Under the pieces are notes generated by a model. The model searched no databases. It saw only the letters and a program-made list of their open reading frames with translations, and was not told where the DNA came from. From Streptomyces sp. YIM 130001 (GTDB lineage Bacteria > Actinomycetota > Actinomycetes > Streptomycetales > Streptomycetaceae), in assembly GCF_003574445.1 (NCBI RefSeq), contig NZ_KZ984548.1:423013-487012 (forward strand): a stretch of DNA of 64,000 nucleotides. The letters run 5' to 3'. How positions within the stretch are numbered: the first letter of the stretch is position 1; each line of letters starts with the position of its first letter. The translations under genes and the position numbers were made by a program. Positions 25,474 through 33,803 of the stretch are shown here, one piece after another.

Positions 25474-27014
25474 GCCGAGCCCTCCGTGGACTCCGGGGAC
25501 TCGTCGGGCTGATCCACCATGTGCGAGGCGTCGCGAGGCAGTCGCAGCGTGAACACGGCGCCGCCCTCCGCGAGGTTCGCGGCGGTGATCTCGCCACCGT
25601 GGATATGTGCGTTCTCCAGGGCGATCGACAGGCCGAGCCCGCTGCCCTCGGAACGCGGCCGGGACGCGCTCGCCTTGTAGAACCGGTCGAACACGTGCGG
25701 CAGGACCTCCTCGGGAATGCCGGGCCCGTGGTCGCGTACCCGGATCAGCAGATCGTCGCCCTCGAGCCGCACCTGGACGCGGACCGGGGAGCCGCCGTGC
25801 TTGAGGGCGTTGCCGATCAGGTTGGCGAGGACGACGTCGAGGCGGCGCGGGTCGAGCCGGGCGGTGATCCCGCGCTCGGCGTCCAGGTCCACGGCGTCCA
25901 GCCAGGCACGGGTGTCGATGCAGGCGGTGATCTGGTCGGCGATGTCCACGTCGTCGAGGACGAGCCGTGCGGTGCCCGCGTCGAAGCGGGTCACCTCCAT
26001 CAGGTTCTCCACCAGGTCGTTGAGCCGGCGGGTCTCGCTGACCACCAGCCGTACGGCGGGCTCGATCATCGGGTCGAGGCTGTCCGCCTCCTCCTCGAGC
26101 ACCTCCGAGACGGCCGTGATCGCGGTCAGCGGCGTCCGCAGCTCGTGCGACATGTCGGCGACGAAACGGCGGCTGGACTCCTCGCGGGCACTCATGTCCG
26201 CGACCTTCTTCTCCAGGTTCTCCGCCGTGCGGTTGAACGTCCTGGAGAGCTCGGCCAGTTCATCGGTTCCGGACACTCGCAGGCGCGTGTTCAGCTTGCC
26301 CTCGCCGAGCCGGCGCGCGGCCACCCCGAGCCGGTGCACCGGCTTCAGTACGGTCGTCGCCGCGGCCTGCGCGAGCAGCGCCGCCCCGATCAGGGCCAGG
26401 CCCGTGGCGATGCCCAACGACCAGGCGAGCGACCCGAGATCCTCGGCCTCCGGCTCGAGCGACTTGAGCATGTAGCCGGTCGGCCCGTCGCCCATCACCC
26501 GCGTACCGCCCACCAGATAGGGCGTCCCGTCGGCCGTCTTGCGCTGCCAGAAGAGGTGGTACTCGTCCTTGTTGCCCTTCTCCAGCGGCCGCTTCTCGTT
26601 CACGGCCTTCTGCAGCGACTTCGGCACGTCGGTGAGCGTGAAGCTGTCCAGGTCGGAATTGCCGACGACCGTCTTGCCGTTCGGGTCCTCGCCCATGAGC
26701 AGCACGCTGTAGCGCTGGCTGCTCTGCGACATACGGACGGCGGCAGCCTCGAGGTCGTCCTGGGTGGGCTCGGGAGGCAGCGAACCGGCCCGGTTCTGCA
26801 TCTCCTCCTCGAAGTCGTTCAGCGCCGCGTCCTGCGTACGCGTGAGCACGGCCTCGCGGTTGAGCCAGTACGCGATCCCGGACGCGGACACCGCGGCGGT
26901 GAGGGCGACCAGGCCGAACACCACGACGAGGCGCAGCCGGAGACTGGTGAAGCGCAGTCCGGCGAGCACCTTCCGGCTCCAGACCCGCCGCTTGCCGTCG
27001 GACGCCTTGGTCAC
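25470..27014 (-). CDS. afsQ2: AfsQ2 sensor histidine kinase
   Basis: A 514-residue membrane histidine kinase. TM1 is near residues 28-50, an extracellular sensor of about 145 residues follows, and TM2 is near 198-218, with a HAMP linker and H-box F-V-A-D-M-S-H-E-L-R-T-P (His290). N-box L-A-N-L-I-G-N-A-L-K-H, G1 R-D-H-G-P-G-I-P, F-box F-D-R-F-Y-K and G2 G-S-G-L-G-L-S are intact. It pairs with AfsQ1; in S. coelicolor this system responds to nitrogen conditions and influences antibiotic production. It overlaps afsQ1 and the lipoprotein gene by four bases each. Confidence 0.95.
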   Translation of the reverse strand: MTKASDGKRRVWSRKVLAGLRFTSLRLRLVVVFGLVALTAAVSASGIAYWLNREAVLTRTQDAALNDFEEEMQNRAGSLPPEPTQDDLEAAAVRMSQSSQRYSVLLMGEDPNGKTVVGNSDLDSFTLTDVPKSLQKAVNEKRPLEKGNKDEYHLFWQRKTADGTPYLVGGTRVMGDGPTGYMLKSLEPEAEDLGSLAWSLGIATGLALIGAALLAQAAATTVLKPVHRLGVAARRLGEGKLNTRLRVSGTDELAELSRTFNRTAENLEKKVADMSAREESSRRFVADMSHELRTPLTAITAVSEVLEEEADSLDPMIEPAVRLVVSETRRLNDLVENLMEVTRFDAGTARLVLDDVDIADQITACIDTRAWLDAVDLDAERGITARLDPRRLDVVLANLIGNALKHGGSPVRVQVRLEGDDLLIRVRDHGPGIPEEVLPHVFDRFYKASASRPRSEGSGLGLSIALENAHIHGGEITAANLAEGGAVFTLRLPRDASHMVDQPDESPESTEGSA

Positions 27015-27688
27015 TGAGGCGTGTCCAGCCGGTAGCCCACTCCGCGCACGGTCCTGATCAGGGTCGGCGAGGACGGTACGTCCTCCACCTTGGCGCGCAG
27101 CCGCTGCACACAGGCGTCCACCAGGCGCGAGTCACCGAGGTAGTCGTGCTCCCAGACCAGCCGGAGCAACTGCTGCCGGGACAGGGCCTGTCCGGGCCGG
27201 CGGCTCAGTTCGAGCAGCAGGCGCAGCTCGGTCGGCGTGAGCTGCAGGTCCTCGCCGTCCTTGGTGACGGTCATGGCGGAGCGGTCGATCACCAGGGAAC
27301 CGAACACCGCGGCGTCGTTCGCCTCGCGCTCGCCGCGGCGCAGCACCGCCCGGATCCGGGCGTCGAGCACCCGGCCCTGGACGGGTTTCACGACATAGTC
27401 GTCGGCGCCGGACTCCAGGCCCACCACCACGTCGATGTCGTCGTTGCGCGCGGTGAGCAGGATGATGGGCAGTTGGTCGGTGCGCCGGATGCGCCGGCAC
27501 ACCTCGAACCCATCGATCCCGGGCAGCATCACGTCGAGCACGATCAGGTCGGGGCGCTGCTCGCGCAGTAGCTTCAGACCGTCCTCTCCAGTGGCGGCTG
27601 TGGCCACACGATGCCCCTGGCGCGTCAGCGACAGCTCCAGGGCCGTGCGGATGGCGTCGTCGTCCTCGATCAGCAACAGGGAAGGCAC
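27011..27688 (-). CDS. afsQ1: AfsQ1 response regulator (OmpR/PhoB family)
   Basis: A 225-residue regulator with a receiver domain (acidic pocket E8-D9-D10, phosphoacceptor Asp52 in L-I-V-L-D-V-M-L-P-G, conserved K in Y-V-V-K-P) and a winged-helix DNA-binding domain ending in R-T-V-R-G-V-G-Y-R. Known target pattern is GTnAC-N6-GTnAC. I chose GTG 27688 because CAGAAT lies seven bases upstream with no ribosome binding site (leaderless), giving the 225-residue length of S. coelicolor AfsQ1. An in-frame ATG lies nine bases earlier, inside that -10. Confidence 0.95.
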   Translation of the reverse strand: MPSLLLIEDDDAIRTALELSLTRQGHRVATAATGEDGLKLLREQRPDLIVLDVMLPGIDGFEVCRRIRRTDQLPIILLTARNDDIDVVVGLESGADDYVVKPVQGRVLDARIRAVLRRGEREANDAAVFGSLVIDRSAMTVTKDGEDLQLTPTELRLLLELSRRPGQALSRQQLLRLVWEHDYLGDSRLVDACVQRLRAKVEDVPSSPTLIRTVRGVGYRLDTPQ

Positions 27689-27769
27689 AGAGGTCATTCT
27701 GGCCCATGGGGCGGTGGGGTTTCGACAGTTGGAGCGCTCCCACCCTTCTCCTCCACAGCAGAAGCCCCT

Positions 27770-27785
27770 GTGACAGGTCTGTGAC
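27770..27785. promoter_or_regulatory. AfsQ1 binding box between afsQ1 and sigQ
   Basis: The sequence GTGAC-AGGTCT-GTGAC is an exact match to the published AfsQ1 pattern (GTnAC, six bases, GTnAC). It lies 82 bases before the afsQ1 start and 83 bases before the sigQ start, so phosphorylated AfsQ1 could control both. Confidence 0.85.
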
Positions 27786-27868
27786 AGTCGGCGGACACCG
27801 CCATGAAAGTCCCCCGGCAAGCTCTTTGGCACACGGAAAAAACGAGACTCCACGACGGGGGGCGCGAG

Positions 27869-28606
27869 ATGAACACGCTGCAGAGCACCAGTTCTGGCGC
27901 AGTAGTCACGCGCTTGCACGACGTAAGGGGAGAGAAGTCCGGTGCCGTGAGCGGGCGGGGGTGCGCTCGCGGTACCGGGCGTCAGCACACGTCGTACATG
28001 ACGGTTGTTGACGCACGTCAGAAGGTTGGTGCCGCTGCGGGAGCGGTGTACGGGGAGGGCTCGGGGGAGCGCACGGCGTCCCTGTCGGAGGCGGAGTTCA
28101 CCGCCTACGTGAAGGAGCGCCGCGCCTCCCTGTACGCAACCGCCTACCACTTGACCGGTGACCGTTTCGAGGCCGAGGACCTGCTGCAGAGCGCACTGTT
28201 CTCCACCTACCGCGCCTGGGACCGGATCAGCGACAAGGCCGCGGTCGGCGGTTACCTGCGCCGCACGATGACAAATCTCCACATCAGTGCCTGGCGTCGG
28301 CGCAAGCTCAACGAGTATCCGACCGAAGAACTTCCGGAGACCGTCGGTGACACGGACGCGATGCGCGGCACCGAACTGCGCGCCGTCCTGTGGCAGGCGC
28401 TCGCCCGGCTGCCCGAACTGCAGCGCACCATGCTCGTCCTGCGCTACTACGAGGGCCGCACGGACCCGGAGATCGCGGACATTCTCGACATCAGTGTCGG
28501 CACGGTGAAGTCCAGCATCTGGCGGTCGCTCCGCCGGCTGCGCGAGGACGAGGTCCTCAGCTTCGGCCGTGACCTGGAGGAGTCCTTCGGCGAACTGGTC
28601 GCCTAG
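27869..28606 (+). CDS. sigQ: SigQ, ECF/SigE-like RNA polymerase sigma factor
   Basis: A 245-residue group 4 sigma factor of the SigE type. After a roughly 75-residue N-terminal extension (M-N-T-L-Q-S-T) it has region 2 (A-Y-H-L-T-G-D-R-F-E-A-E-D-L-L-Q-S-A) and region 4 (L-P-E-L-Q-R-T-M-L-V-L-R-Y-Y-E-G-R-T, I-S-V-G-T-V-K-S-S-I-W-R-S). It is divergent from afsQ1 with an AfsQ1 box between them; in S. coelicolor AfsQ1 activates sigQ, and SigQ antagonises part of the AfsQ1 response. The start ATG follows a G-rich stretch. Confidence 0.93.
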   Translation: MNTLQSTSSGAVVTRLHDVRGEKSGAVSGRGCARGTGRQHTSYMTVVDARQKVGAAAGAVYGEGSGERTASLSEAEFTAYVKERRASLYATAYHLTGDRFEAEDLLQSALFSTYRAWDRISDKAAVGGYLRRTMTNLHISAWRRRKLNEYPTEELPETVGDTDAMRGTELRAVLWQALARLPELQRTMLVLRYYEGRTDPEIADILDISVGTVKSSIWRSLRRLREDEVLSFGRDLEESFGELVA

Positions 28607-28908
28607 ACCGCATCGCGGAAGGTCGGGGGGCGTCGCTCGGGGGAGCGGCGGAACGTTCCGGGGGGAACGGAAACACGGGGGAACGGGGGAACGGGGGGAC
28701 GGGGGGACGGGGGCCGCCAGGACGGGGCCCGCGGGGGACGAATCCCACGGGGGAGCAGTACGGGATTCGACAATCGGTTGCGGGATCGGGAGGCCGGGGG
28801 GTCTTTCCGGTCCCGTTGCCGTTTGTGGGGCCCGTCTCGGGCCGACCGCCGCGGACCAGGCATCGAGATACCGTGGTCTGTCGAAGTGTTCGGCGAGAGA
28901 GGTGGCTC
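28607..28908. other. G-rich intergenic region after sigQ, with potential G-quadruplex repeat
   Basis: About 300 bases without a gene. The segment 28660-28713 is a run of near-identical GGGGGAAC / GGGGGGAC units with five tracts of five or six Gs between 28677 and 28713. On the plus strand, which is the RNA strand for sigQ read-through and for the ArsR gene leader, this could fold into a G-quadruplex. Confidence 0.75.
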
Positions 28909-29241
28909 ATGGCCGCAGTGACGGAATCGGCATCGGGTGACCTGATCGAGGTGTTCAAGGCCCTCGGCAACCCGGCCCGTCTGCAGATCATGCAGTGGCT
29001 GAAGGACCCCGAGTCGTCCTTCGGGGCGTACGAGCCGATCGCGGACCGTCGGGTCGTCGGCGTGTGCGTCACGCACATCCAGGCGAAGTCCGGACTCGCC
29101 CAGTCCACGGTCTCCAGCTACATGAGCACGCTCGAGCGGGCGGGGCTCGTGCATCCCACCCGGGTGGGCAAGTGGACCCACTACCGGCGTGACGACGAGC
29201 GGCTGGCGCAGGTGGCGGAAGCGATCGGCACCAGCATCTGA
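28909..29241 (+). CDS. ArsR-family winged-helix regulator
   Basis: A 110-residue regulator: F-K-A-L-G-N-P-A-R-L-Q-I-M-Q-W-L at the start, then V-C-V-T-H-I-Q-A-K-S-G-L-A-Q-S-T-V-S-S-Y-M (recognition helix) and a beta-wing with V-G-K-W-T-H-Y-R-R. A single Cys is in V-C-V; there is no metal-binding Cys pair of the classical ArsR or SmtB type. It lies just before the quinone reductase gene and likely represses it, as in YodB-like or DUF24-like pairs. AGAGAGG precedes the ATG. Confidence 0.85.
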   Translation: MAAVTESASGDLIEVFKALGNPARLQIMQWLKDPESSFGAYEPIADRRVVGVCVTHIQAKSGLAQSTVSSYMSTLERAGLVHPTRVGKWTHYRRDDERLAQVAEAIGTSI

Positions 29242-29284
29242 GGGGCGGGGCACCAGCGTCTGGTGGGTGGGACACCAGCATCTG
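29229..29284. repeat. Three direct repeats of CACCAGCATCTG, 22-bp period
   Basis: CACCAGCATCTG at 29229-29240 (the last codons and stop of the ArsR gene), CACCAGCGTCTG at 29251-29262 and CACCAGCATCTG at 29273-29284. The third copy runs directly into the -35 element of the next gene. It may be a local duplication of the gene's 3' end or a set of regulator sites. Confidence 0.8.
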
Positions 29285-29285
29285 A

Positions 29286-29313
29286 TTGACGAATCGCAAT
29301 ACGTCGATATGAT
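29286..29313 (+). promoter_or_regulatory. Leaderless promoter of the quinone reductase gene
   Basis: TTGACG, a 16-base spacer and TATGAT, then six bases to the ATG at 29320. There is no ribosome binding site. The spacer, relatively A/T-rich with CAATACGTCGATATG, is a likely ArsR binding area. Confidence 0.65.
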
Positions 29314-29319
29314 TCCTTC

Positions 29320-30009
29320 ATGTCGACCTCAGACGCTGCACCCATCGCCCTGATCGTTCACGCCCACCCCGAGTCCCGCTCGTTCAGTTCGGCGCAGACG
29401 GCCACCGCCGCCCAGGCGCTGCGCGATGCCGGATACCGGGTCGACGTCCTCGACCTGTACGCGGAGGCATGGGACCCGGCGCTCACGCGGGGTGAATTCG
29501 AGCCGATGGACGGGTACTTCAAGCCGCAGGCCGAGCAGCAGCGCGCCGTCGAGAACGGGACGCTCGACGCGGTCGTGAAGGCCCACCTCGACCGGCTGCT
29601 CGCCGCCGATCTGCTCGTGCTGTCGTTCCCGCTGTGGTGGTTCTCGCTGCCCGCCGTCCTCAAGGGGTGGGTGGACCGCGTCTTCGTGATGGGCGGGGTC
29701 TTCGGCGGGGGGTACGGCATCCTCGGCGACGCGGCACTCGCCGGGAAGCGGGCGATGCTGCTGTTCACGACGGGCGGGGCGAGCGAGGAGTTCCGGCCCG
29801 GCGGTCTCTACGGCTCGATGGACGACTTCCTGTTCCATATCCACCGCGGGATGCTGGAGTTCGTCGGCTACCAGGTCCTCGACCCGGTCGTCACGTACGG
29901 CCCGGCCCGGATGACGGACGGGGAGAGGGCGGCGGCGCTGCACAGCGTGAGCGAGGCCGTCGCGCTCGCCGCGGCGGAGGCGCTGGAGCCGCAGCCCGTC
30001 GCTCACTGA
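29320..30009 (+). CDS. NAD(P)H dehydrogenase (quinone), flavodoxin-fold
   Basis: A 229-residue protein of the KefF/MdaB/NQO1 family, which reduces quinones with two electrons using FAD or FMN. Start strand I-V-H-A-H-P-E-S-R-S-F-S binds the flavin phosphate; L-V-L-S-F-P-L-W-W-F-S-L-P-A-V-L-K-G-W and D-R-V-F are the family's active-site blocks. It would detoxify quinones or electrophiles, with the upstream ArsR-type gene as probable sensor. Confidence 0.9.
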   Translation: MSTSDAAPIALIVHAHPESRSFSSAQTATAAQALRDAGYRVDVLDLYAEAWDPALTRGEFEPMDGYFKPQAEQQRAVENGTLDAVVKAHLDRLLAADLLVLSFPLWWFSLPAVLKGWVDRVFVMGGVFGGGYGILGDAALAGKRAMLLFTTGGASEEFRPGGLYGSMDDFLFHIHRGMLEFVGYQVLDPVVTYGPARMTDGERAAALHSVSEAVALAAAEALEPQPVAH

Positions 30010-30041
30010 CCCCGCGGCGGTCGTCGGCCGCCCCGGGTGCC

Positions 30042-30686
30042 TCAGGCGCGGTCCGGGGCCGCGGCGGGCTTGGTGAGGCGGCCTGCCGCGGCCGCGGCGA
30101 GGCGGCCGAGTGCCTCCTGCTTGGCGCACGGATGCGCGCCGAGGGCGGCCTGGCGGGCGACGATGGAGCGCTCCGTGCGCATCAGGCGCCAGCCGCGCCG
30201 CAGCAGGAACGGCACGGACTTGCGGCTCTCCCGCAGGTCCCGCAGCAGCCGGCGGCGGAACGTGGTGGACGGGTGGCCCCGCAGGCACAACGCATCGGCC
30301 AGCACGCCCAGTTCGCGGCACCGGCCGACGATCTCCGCCGCGAAGATGCCCTCGGCCACGACCAGTGGGGTGCGATCGATGTCGAGGGATTCCTCGCCCA
30401 CCCGGGAGCTGGTCGAGATGTCGTAGACCGGTACTCGGGTACGTCCGGTGCGGCACAGTTCCACGACGGCGGCCACGGCGGCCTCGGCGTCCCAGGACAG
30501 CGGGGAGTCCCAGTCGATGTCCGAACTGCCCGGCACCTGCGGCAGCGTGGGGTCCCCGGCCTCCTTGTAGAAGTCGTCGAGGCGTAGCACCGGCAGCCCG
30601 GTCAGGGCGGCGAGGCGGGACTTACCGGAGCCCGAAGGGCCGGTCAGCAGGACGACACGCGTCGGTATCGGCGGATGCGAGCTCAC
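30042..30686 (-). CDS. Uridine-kinase-like P-loop ATPase
   Basis: A 214-residue nucleoside/phosphoribulokinase-type protein. Walker A is G-P-S-G-S-G-K-S at the N-terminus; L-R-L-D-D-F-Y-K follows, and Y-D-I-S-T-S and V-V-A-E-G-I-F-A-A match the uridine kinase layout. Substrate assignment is tentative; the C-terminal basic region differs from true Udk. The start is uncertain: GTG 30686 is close to the fold, and an ATG at 30728 is also in frame; neither has a ribosome binding site. It converges with the quinone reductase gene. Confidence 0.8.
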   Translation of the reverse strand: MSSHPPIPTRVVLLTGPSGSGKSRLAALTGLPVLRLDDFYKEAGDPTLPQVPGSSDIDWDSPLSWDAEAAVAAVVELCRTGRTRVPVYDISTSSRVGEESLDIDRTPLVVAEGIFAAEIVGRCRELGVLADALCLRGHPSTTFRRRLLRDLRESRKSVPFLLRRGWRLMRTERSIVARQAALGAHPCAKQEALGRLAAAAAGRLTKPAAAPDRA

Positions 30687-30844
30687 GGGACACCAGTGTG
30701 GGCCATCCGCTCGCACGAGTGACCCCATGGGGCGGGCTTTGGTACGCGGATCACACCTCCATTACTGTCGGTGCGCGTATGACTACGCGGGCCCCGACCC
30801 GGCCGGCCCCGCGCACCCTCGATCTGCCGGACAGGTGGTACCCG

Positions 30845-31312
30845 ATGAGCCCCATGACGGAACCGGAACCGATGGACCCCACGGGAGCGGCGCAGCGGTC
30901 CGGCCGCGGACGGCACGCACGGCCCACCGGGGCGGGGCGTCCGGGCCGTGCCCTGCTGCGCGCCGGAGTCACCCTCGCCGCCGCGGGTGCCGCGCTCGCG
31001 GCGGGCGGCGCGGCGGCGCAGGCGGCGCCCGCAGAGCCGGCCGGGGCCTCGGCGCCGGACGAGATGGAGCCCGGCGCGGCCGCCGCGGCGGGCCTGAAGA
31101 GCGCCGTGACGAACGGCCTCGCCCCGGCCACCGACCTTCAGCTGAACCCGCTGGCGAACACCGCCGTCGACCCGCTGAACAACGCGGTCGGCACCCAGAT
31201 CGCCGACTTCAAGCCGCTGTCCACGGAGATCGTCACCGGTCCGCTCGCCCGCGGAGCCTCGCTCGGCGACCTTCCCGTCGCCGACCAGGTGACGGGCCTT
31301 CTGAAGGGCTGA
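30845..31312 (+). CDS. Small secreted Ala/Pro-rich protein
   Basis: A 155-residue exported protein. An Arg-rich n-region (R-G-R-H-A-R-P-T) leads to an Ala core (residues 37-58) with cleavage after A-Q-A. The mature part contains N-P-L-A-N-T-A-V-D-P-L-N-N-A-V-G-T-Q and ends P-V-A-D-Q-V-T-G-L-L-K-G. No Cys and no enzymatic motif. I chose ATG 30845 because AGGTGG sits six bases upstream; an in-frame ATG at 30779 would add 22 residues. Function unknown. Confidence 0.7.
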   Translation: MSPMTEPEPMDPTGAAQRSGRGRHARPTGAGRPGRALLRAGVTLAAAGAALAAGGAAAQAAPAEPAGASAPDEMEPGAAAAAGLKSAVTNGLAPATDLQLNPLANTAVDPLNNAVGTQIADFKPLSTEIVTGPLARGASLGDLPVADQVTGLLKG

Positions 31313-31333
31313 CCCCGGGCCCCTACGACAGGC

Positions 31334-31379
31334 CGAGGCCCCGCCGCCCAGAACCTGAGGAACGGGTGGCGGGGCCTCG
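31334..31379. terminator. Bidirectional terminator between the secreted protein gene and the deoC operon
   Basis: A 16-bp stem (left 31334-31349, right 31364-31379, one G-T pair) with a 14-base loop, between convergent genes. It would end both the secreted protein transcript and the deoC-aldehyde dehydrogenase transcript. Confidence 0.85.
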
Positions 31380-31420
31380 CTGTGCGGTGGTCCGGGGGCC
31401 GTACGACGGAGCTCCCGGGG

Positions 31421-32341
31421 TCAGTAGCCCGAGCCGGAAGCGCCCAGGGAACCCGTCGGGTGCCACACCGTCTTCGTCTCCAGGAAGGACGTGAGGCGGT
31501 GCGTGCCCGGGTCGGCCGCGAAGTCCACGGCCTGTGGACGCAGTACCCGCTTGAGGTTGTCCGCGGACGCCGCCTCCAGCTCGCGGGCCAGGTCCGGGTC
31601 CTCGGCGCCGGTCAGGTCGATCGCGTTGACGTCCCGGTGCGCGGCGAGCGGTGCGGCGATCTCCGCCGTACGCCCGGACAGGACGTTCACCACGCCGCCC
31701 GGCAGGTCGGAGGTGGCGAGCACCTCGGACAGGGAGAGGGCGGGCAGCGGGGCGTCCTCGGAGGCCACGAGGATCGCCGTGTTGCCCGTGGCGATCACCG
31801 GGGCCAGCACCGAGACCAGCCCGAGGAACGACGACTTCTGCGGGGCGAGCACCGCCACCACGCCGGTCGGCTCCGGCGAGGAGAGGTTGAAGTACGGCCC
31901 GGCCACCGGGTTCGCACCGCCCGCGACCTGCGCGATCTTGTCCGTCCAGCCCGCGTACCAAACCCAGCGGTCGATCGCCGCGTCCACCTGAACCGCGGCC
32001 TTCGGCTTCGACAGGCCCTCCGCCTCGGCCACTTCGCGCACGAACTGGTCGCGGCGGCCCTCGAGCATCTCCGCGATCCGGTACAGGATCTGGCCGCGCA
32101 GATACGCGGTCGCCGCCGACCAGCCGCCGAAGGCCTTGCGCGCGGCCGACACCGCGTCCCGGGCGTCCTTGCGGGAGGCCTGCGGGGCGTTCGCCAGCCA
32201 GTTGCCCTTCGTGTCGCTCACTTCGTACACCCGGCCGCTCTCGCTGCGGGGGAACTTGCCGCCCACATACAGCTTGTAGGTCTTCAGTACGCCGAGCCGT
32301 GCCGCTCGCGCCGTGTCCGTACCGCTGCTGTTGCTGCTCAT
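31421..32341 (-). CDS. Truncated aldehyde dehydrogenase-family protein without the catalytic cysteine domain
   Basis: A 306-residue protein matching only the N-terminal and NAD-binding part of aldehyde dehydrogenases (usual length about 480). It has Y-V-G-G-K-F-P-R-S-E-S-G, W-Y-A-G-W-T-D-K and L-A-P-Q-K-S-S-F-L-G in place of the usual P-W-N-F-P. The block with the catalytic Cys (G-Q-x-C) and the C-terminal oligomerisation arm are absent. The frame is open, codon use is normal and it is coupled to the full enzyme by an ATGA overlap, so it is not simply decayed. It may be a partner or regulatory subunit of the upstream enzyme. Confidence 0.8.
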   Translation of the reverse strand: MSSNSSGTDTARAARLGVLKTYKLYVGGKFPRSESGRVYEVSDTKGNWLANAPQASRKDARDAVSAARKAFGGWSAATAYLRGQILYRIAEMLEGRRDQFVREVAEAEGLSKPKAAVQVDAAIDRWVWYAGWTDKIAQVAGGANPVAGPYFNLSSPEPTGVVAVLAPQKSSFLGLVSVLAPVIATGNTAILVASEDAPLPALSLSEVLATSDLPGGVVNVLSGRTAEIAAPLAAHRDVNAIDLTGAEDPDLARELEAASADNLKRVLRPQAVDFAADPGTHRLTSFLETKTVWHPTGSLGASGSGY

Positions 32342-33798
32342 CGCTCGCCCTCCCGGCCGGACGTGGAGAGATAGGCCTCGAGGCCGTGCCGGCCGCCCTC
32401 GCGGCCGAAGCCCGACTCCTGGTAGCCGCCGAACGGCGAGGTCGGGTCGAACTTGTTGAAGGTGTTCGCCCACACCACGCCAGCCCGGAGCCGCTCGGCG
32501 ACCGCGAGGATCCGCGAACCCTTCTCGGTCCAGATGCCGGCGGACAGTCCGTAGGGAGTGTTGTTGGCCTTCGCGACGGCCTCTTCCGGCGTACGGAACG
32601 TCAGGACCGACAGCACCGGGCCGAAGATCTCGTCCCGGGCCACCGTGTGCGCCTGGCTCACACCGGTGAACAGCGTCGGCGCGAACCAGTAGCCGGACGA
32701 GGGGAGTTCGCACGGCGCCGACCAGCGCTCCGCGCCCTCCGCCTCGCCGGTCTCGACGAGCGCGGTGATCCGGGACAGCTGCTCGGCGGAGTTGATCGCG
32801 CCGATGTCGGTGTTCTTGTCGAGCGGGTCGCCGAGCCGCAGCGTCGACAGACGCCGCTTGAGGGCGTCCAGGACCTCCTCCTCGACCGACTCCTGTACGA
32901 GCAGGCGCGATCCGGCGCAGCAGACCTGGCCCTGGTTGAAGAAGATGCCGCTGACGATGCCCTCGACGGCCTGGTCGACCGGGGCGTCGTCGAAGACGAT
33001 GTTGGCGCCCTTGCCGCCGAGTTCGAGGGTGAGGCGCTTGTCGGTGCCGGCGAGCGCCCGGGCGATCTCCTTGCCGACGGCCGTGGAACCGGTGAAGGCG
33101 ACCTTGGCCACGCCCTCGTGCGCGACCAGGGCCGCGCCCGCGTCCCCGTAGCCGGGAAGGATGTTGACGACGCCCTTCGGCAGTCCGGCCTGGCGGCAGA
33201 TGTCCGCGAAGAACAGGGCGGAGAGCGGGGTGGTCTCGGCGGGCTTGAGCACCACCGTGTTGCCCGCGGCGAGCGCGGGAGCGATCTTCCACGCGAGCAT
33301 CAGCAGCGGGAAGTTCCACGGGATGACCTGGCCGGCCACGCCCAACGGCCGCGGGTCCGGGCCGAATCCGGCGTGCGGGAGCTTGTCGGCCCAGCCCGCG
33401 TAGTAGAAGAAGTACGCGGCGACCAGCGGGAGGTCGGCGTCGCGGGTCTCGCGGATCGGCTTGCCGTTGTCCAGGGTCTCCAGGACGGCCAGTTCGCGCG
33501 AGCGCTCCTGGAGGATCCGGGCGATCCGGAACAGGTACTTGGCGCGCTCGGCACCCGGCAGCGCGGACCAGCGGGTGAACGCCTTGCCTGCGGCGCGTAC
33601 CGCCCGGTCGACGTCCTCGGTGCCGGCCCGGGCCACCTCGGAGAGCACTTCCTCGGTGGCCGGTGCCACGGTCTTGAAGACCTTGCCGTCGGCGGCTTCG
33701 GTGAACTCGCCGTCGATGAACAGGCCGTAGGACGGCGCGATGTCCACGACGGAACGGGACTCGGGTGCGGGTGCGTAGTCAAAGGCTGTGCTTGCCAT
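32338..33798 (-). CDS. Aldehyde dehydrogenase
   Basis: A full-length 486-residue NAD(P)-dependent aldehyde dehydrogenase. Cofactor-binding P-W-N-F-P, G-S-T-A-V-G, general base Glu in L-E-L-G-G-K-G, catalytic Cys in N-Q-G-Q-V-C-C-A, and E-I-F-G-P-V near the C-terminus are all present. It starts five bases after the deoC stop. DeoC releases acetaldehyde, so the likely role is oxidation of that acetaldehyde; this is inferred from the operon. Confidence 0.92.
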   Translation of the reverse strand: MASTAFDYAPAPESRSVVDIAPSYGLFIDGEFTEAADGKVFKTVAPATEEVLSEVARAGTEDVDRAVRAAGKAFTRWSALPGAERAKYLFRIARILQERSRELAVLETLDNGKPIRETRDADLPLVAAYFFYYAGWADKLPHAGFGPDPRPLGVAGQVIPWNFPLLMLAWKIAPALAAGNTVVLKPAETTPLSALFFADICRQAGLPKGVVNILPGYGDAGAALVAHEGVAKVAFTGSTAVGKEIARALAGTDKRLTLELGGKGANIVFDDAPVDQAVEGIVSGIFFNQGQVCCAGSRLLVQESVEEEVLDALKRRLSTLRLGDPLDKNTDIGAINSAEQLSRITALVETGEAEGAERWSAPCELPSSGYWFAPTLFTGVSQAHTVARDEIFGPVLSVLTFRTPEEAVAKANNTPYGLSAGIWTEKGSRILAVAERLRAGVVWANTFNKFDPTSPFGGYQESGFGREGGRHGLEAYLSTSGREGER

Positions 33799-33803
33799 GG
33801 AGA

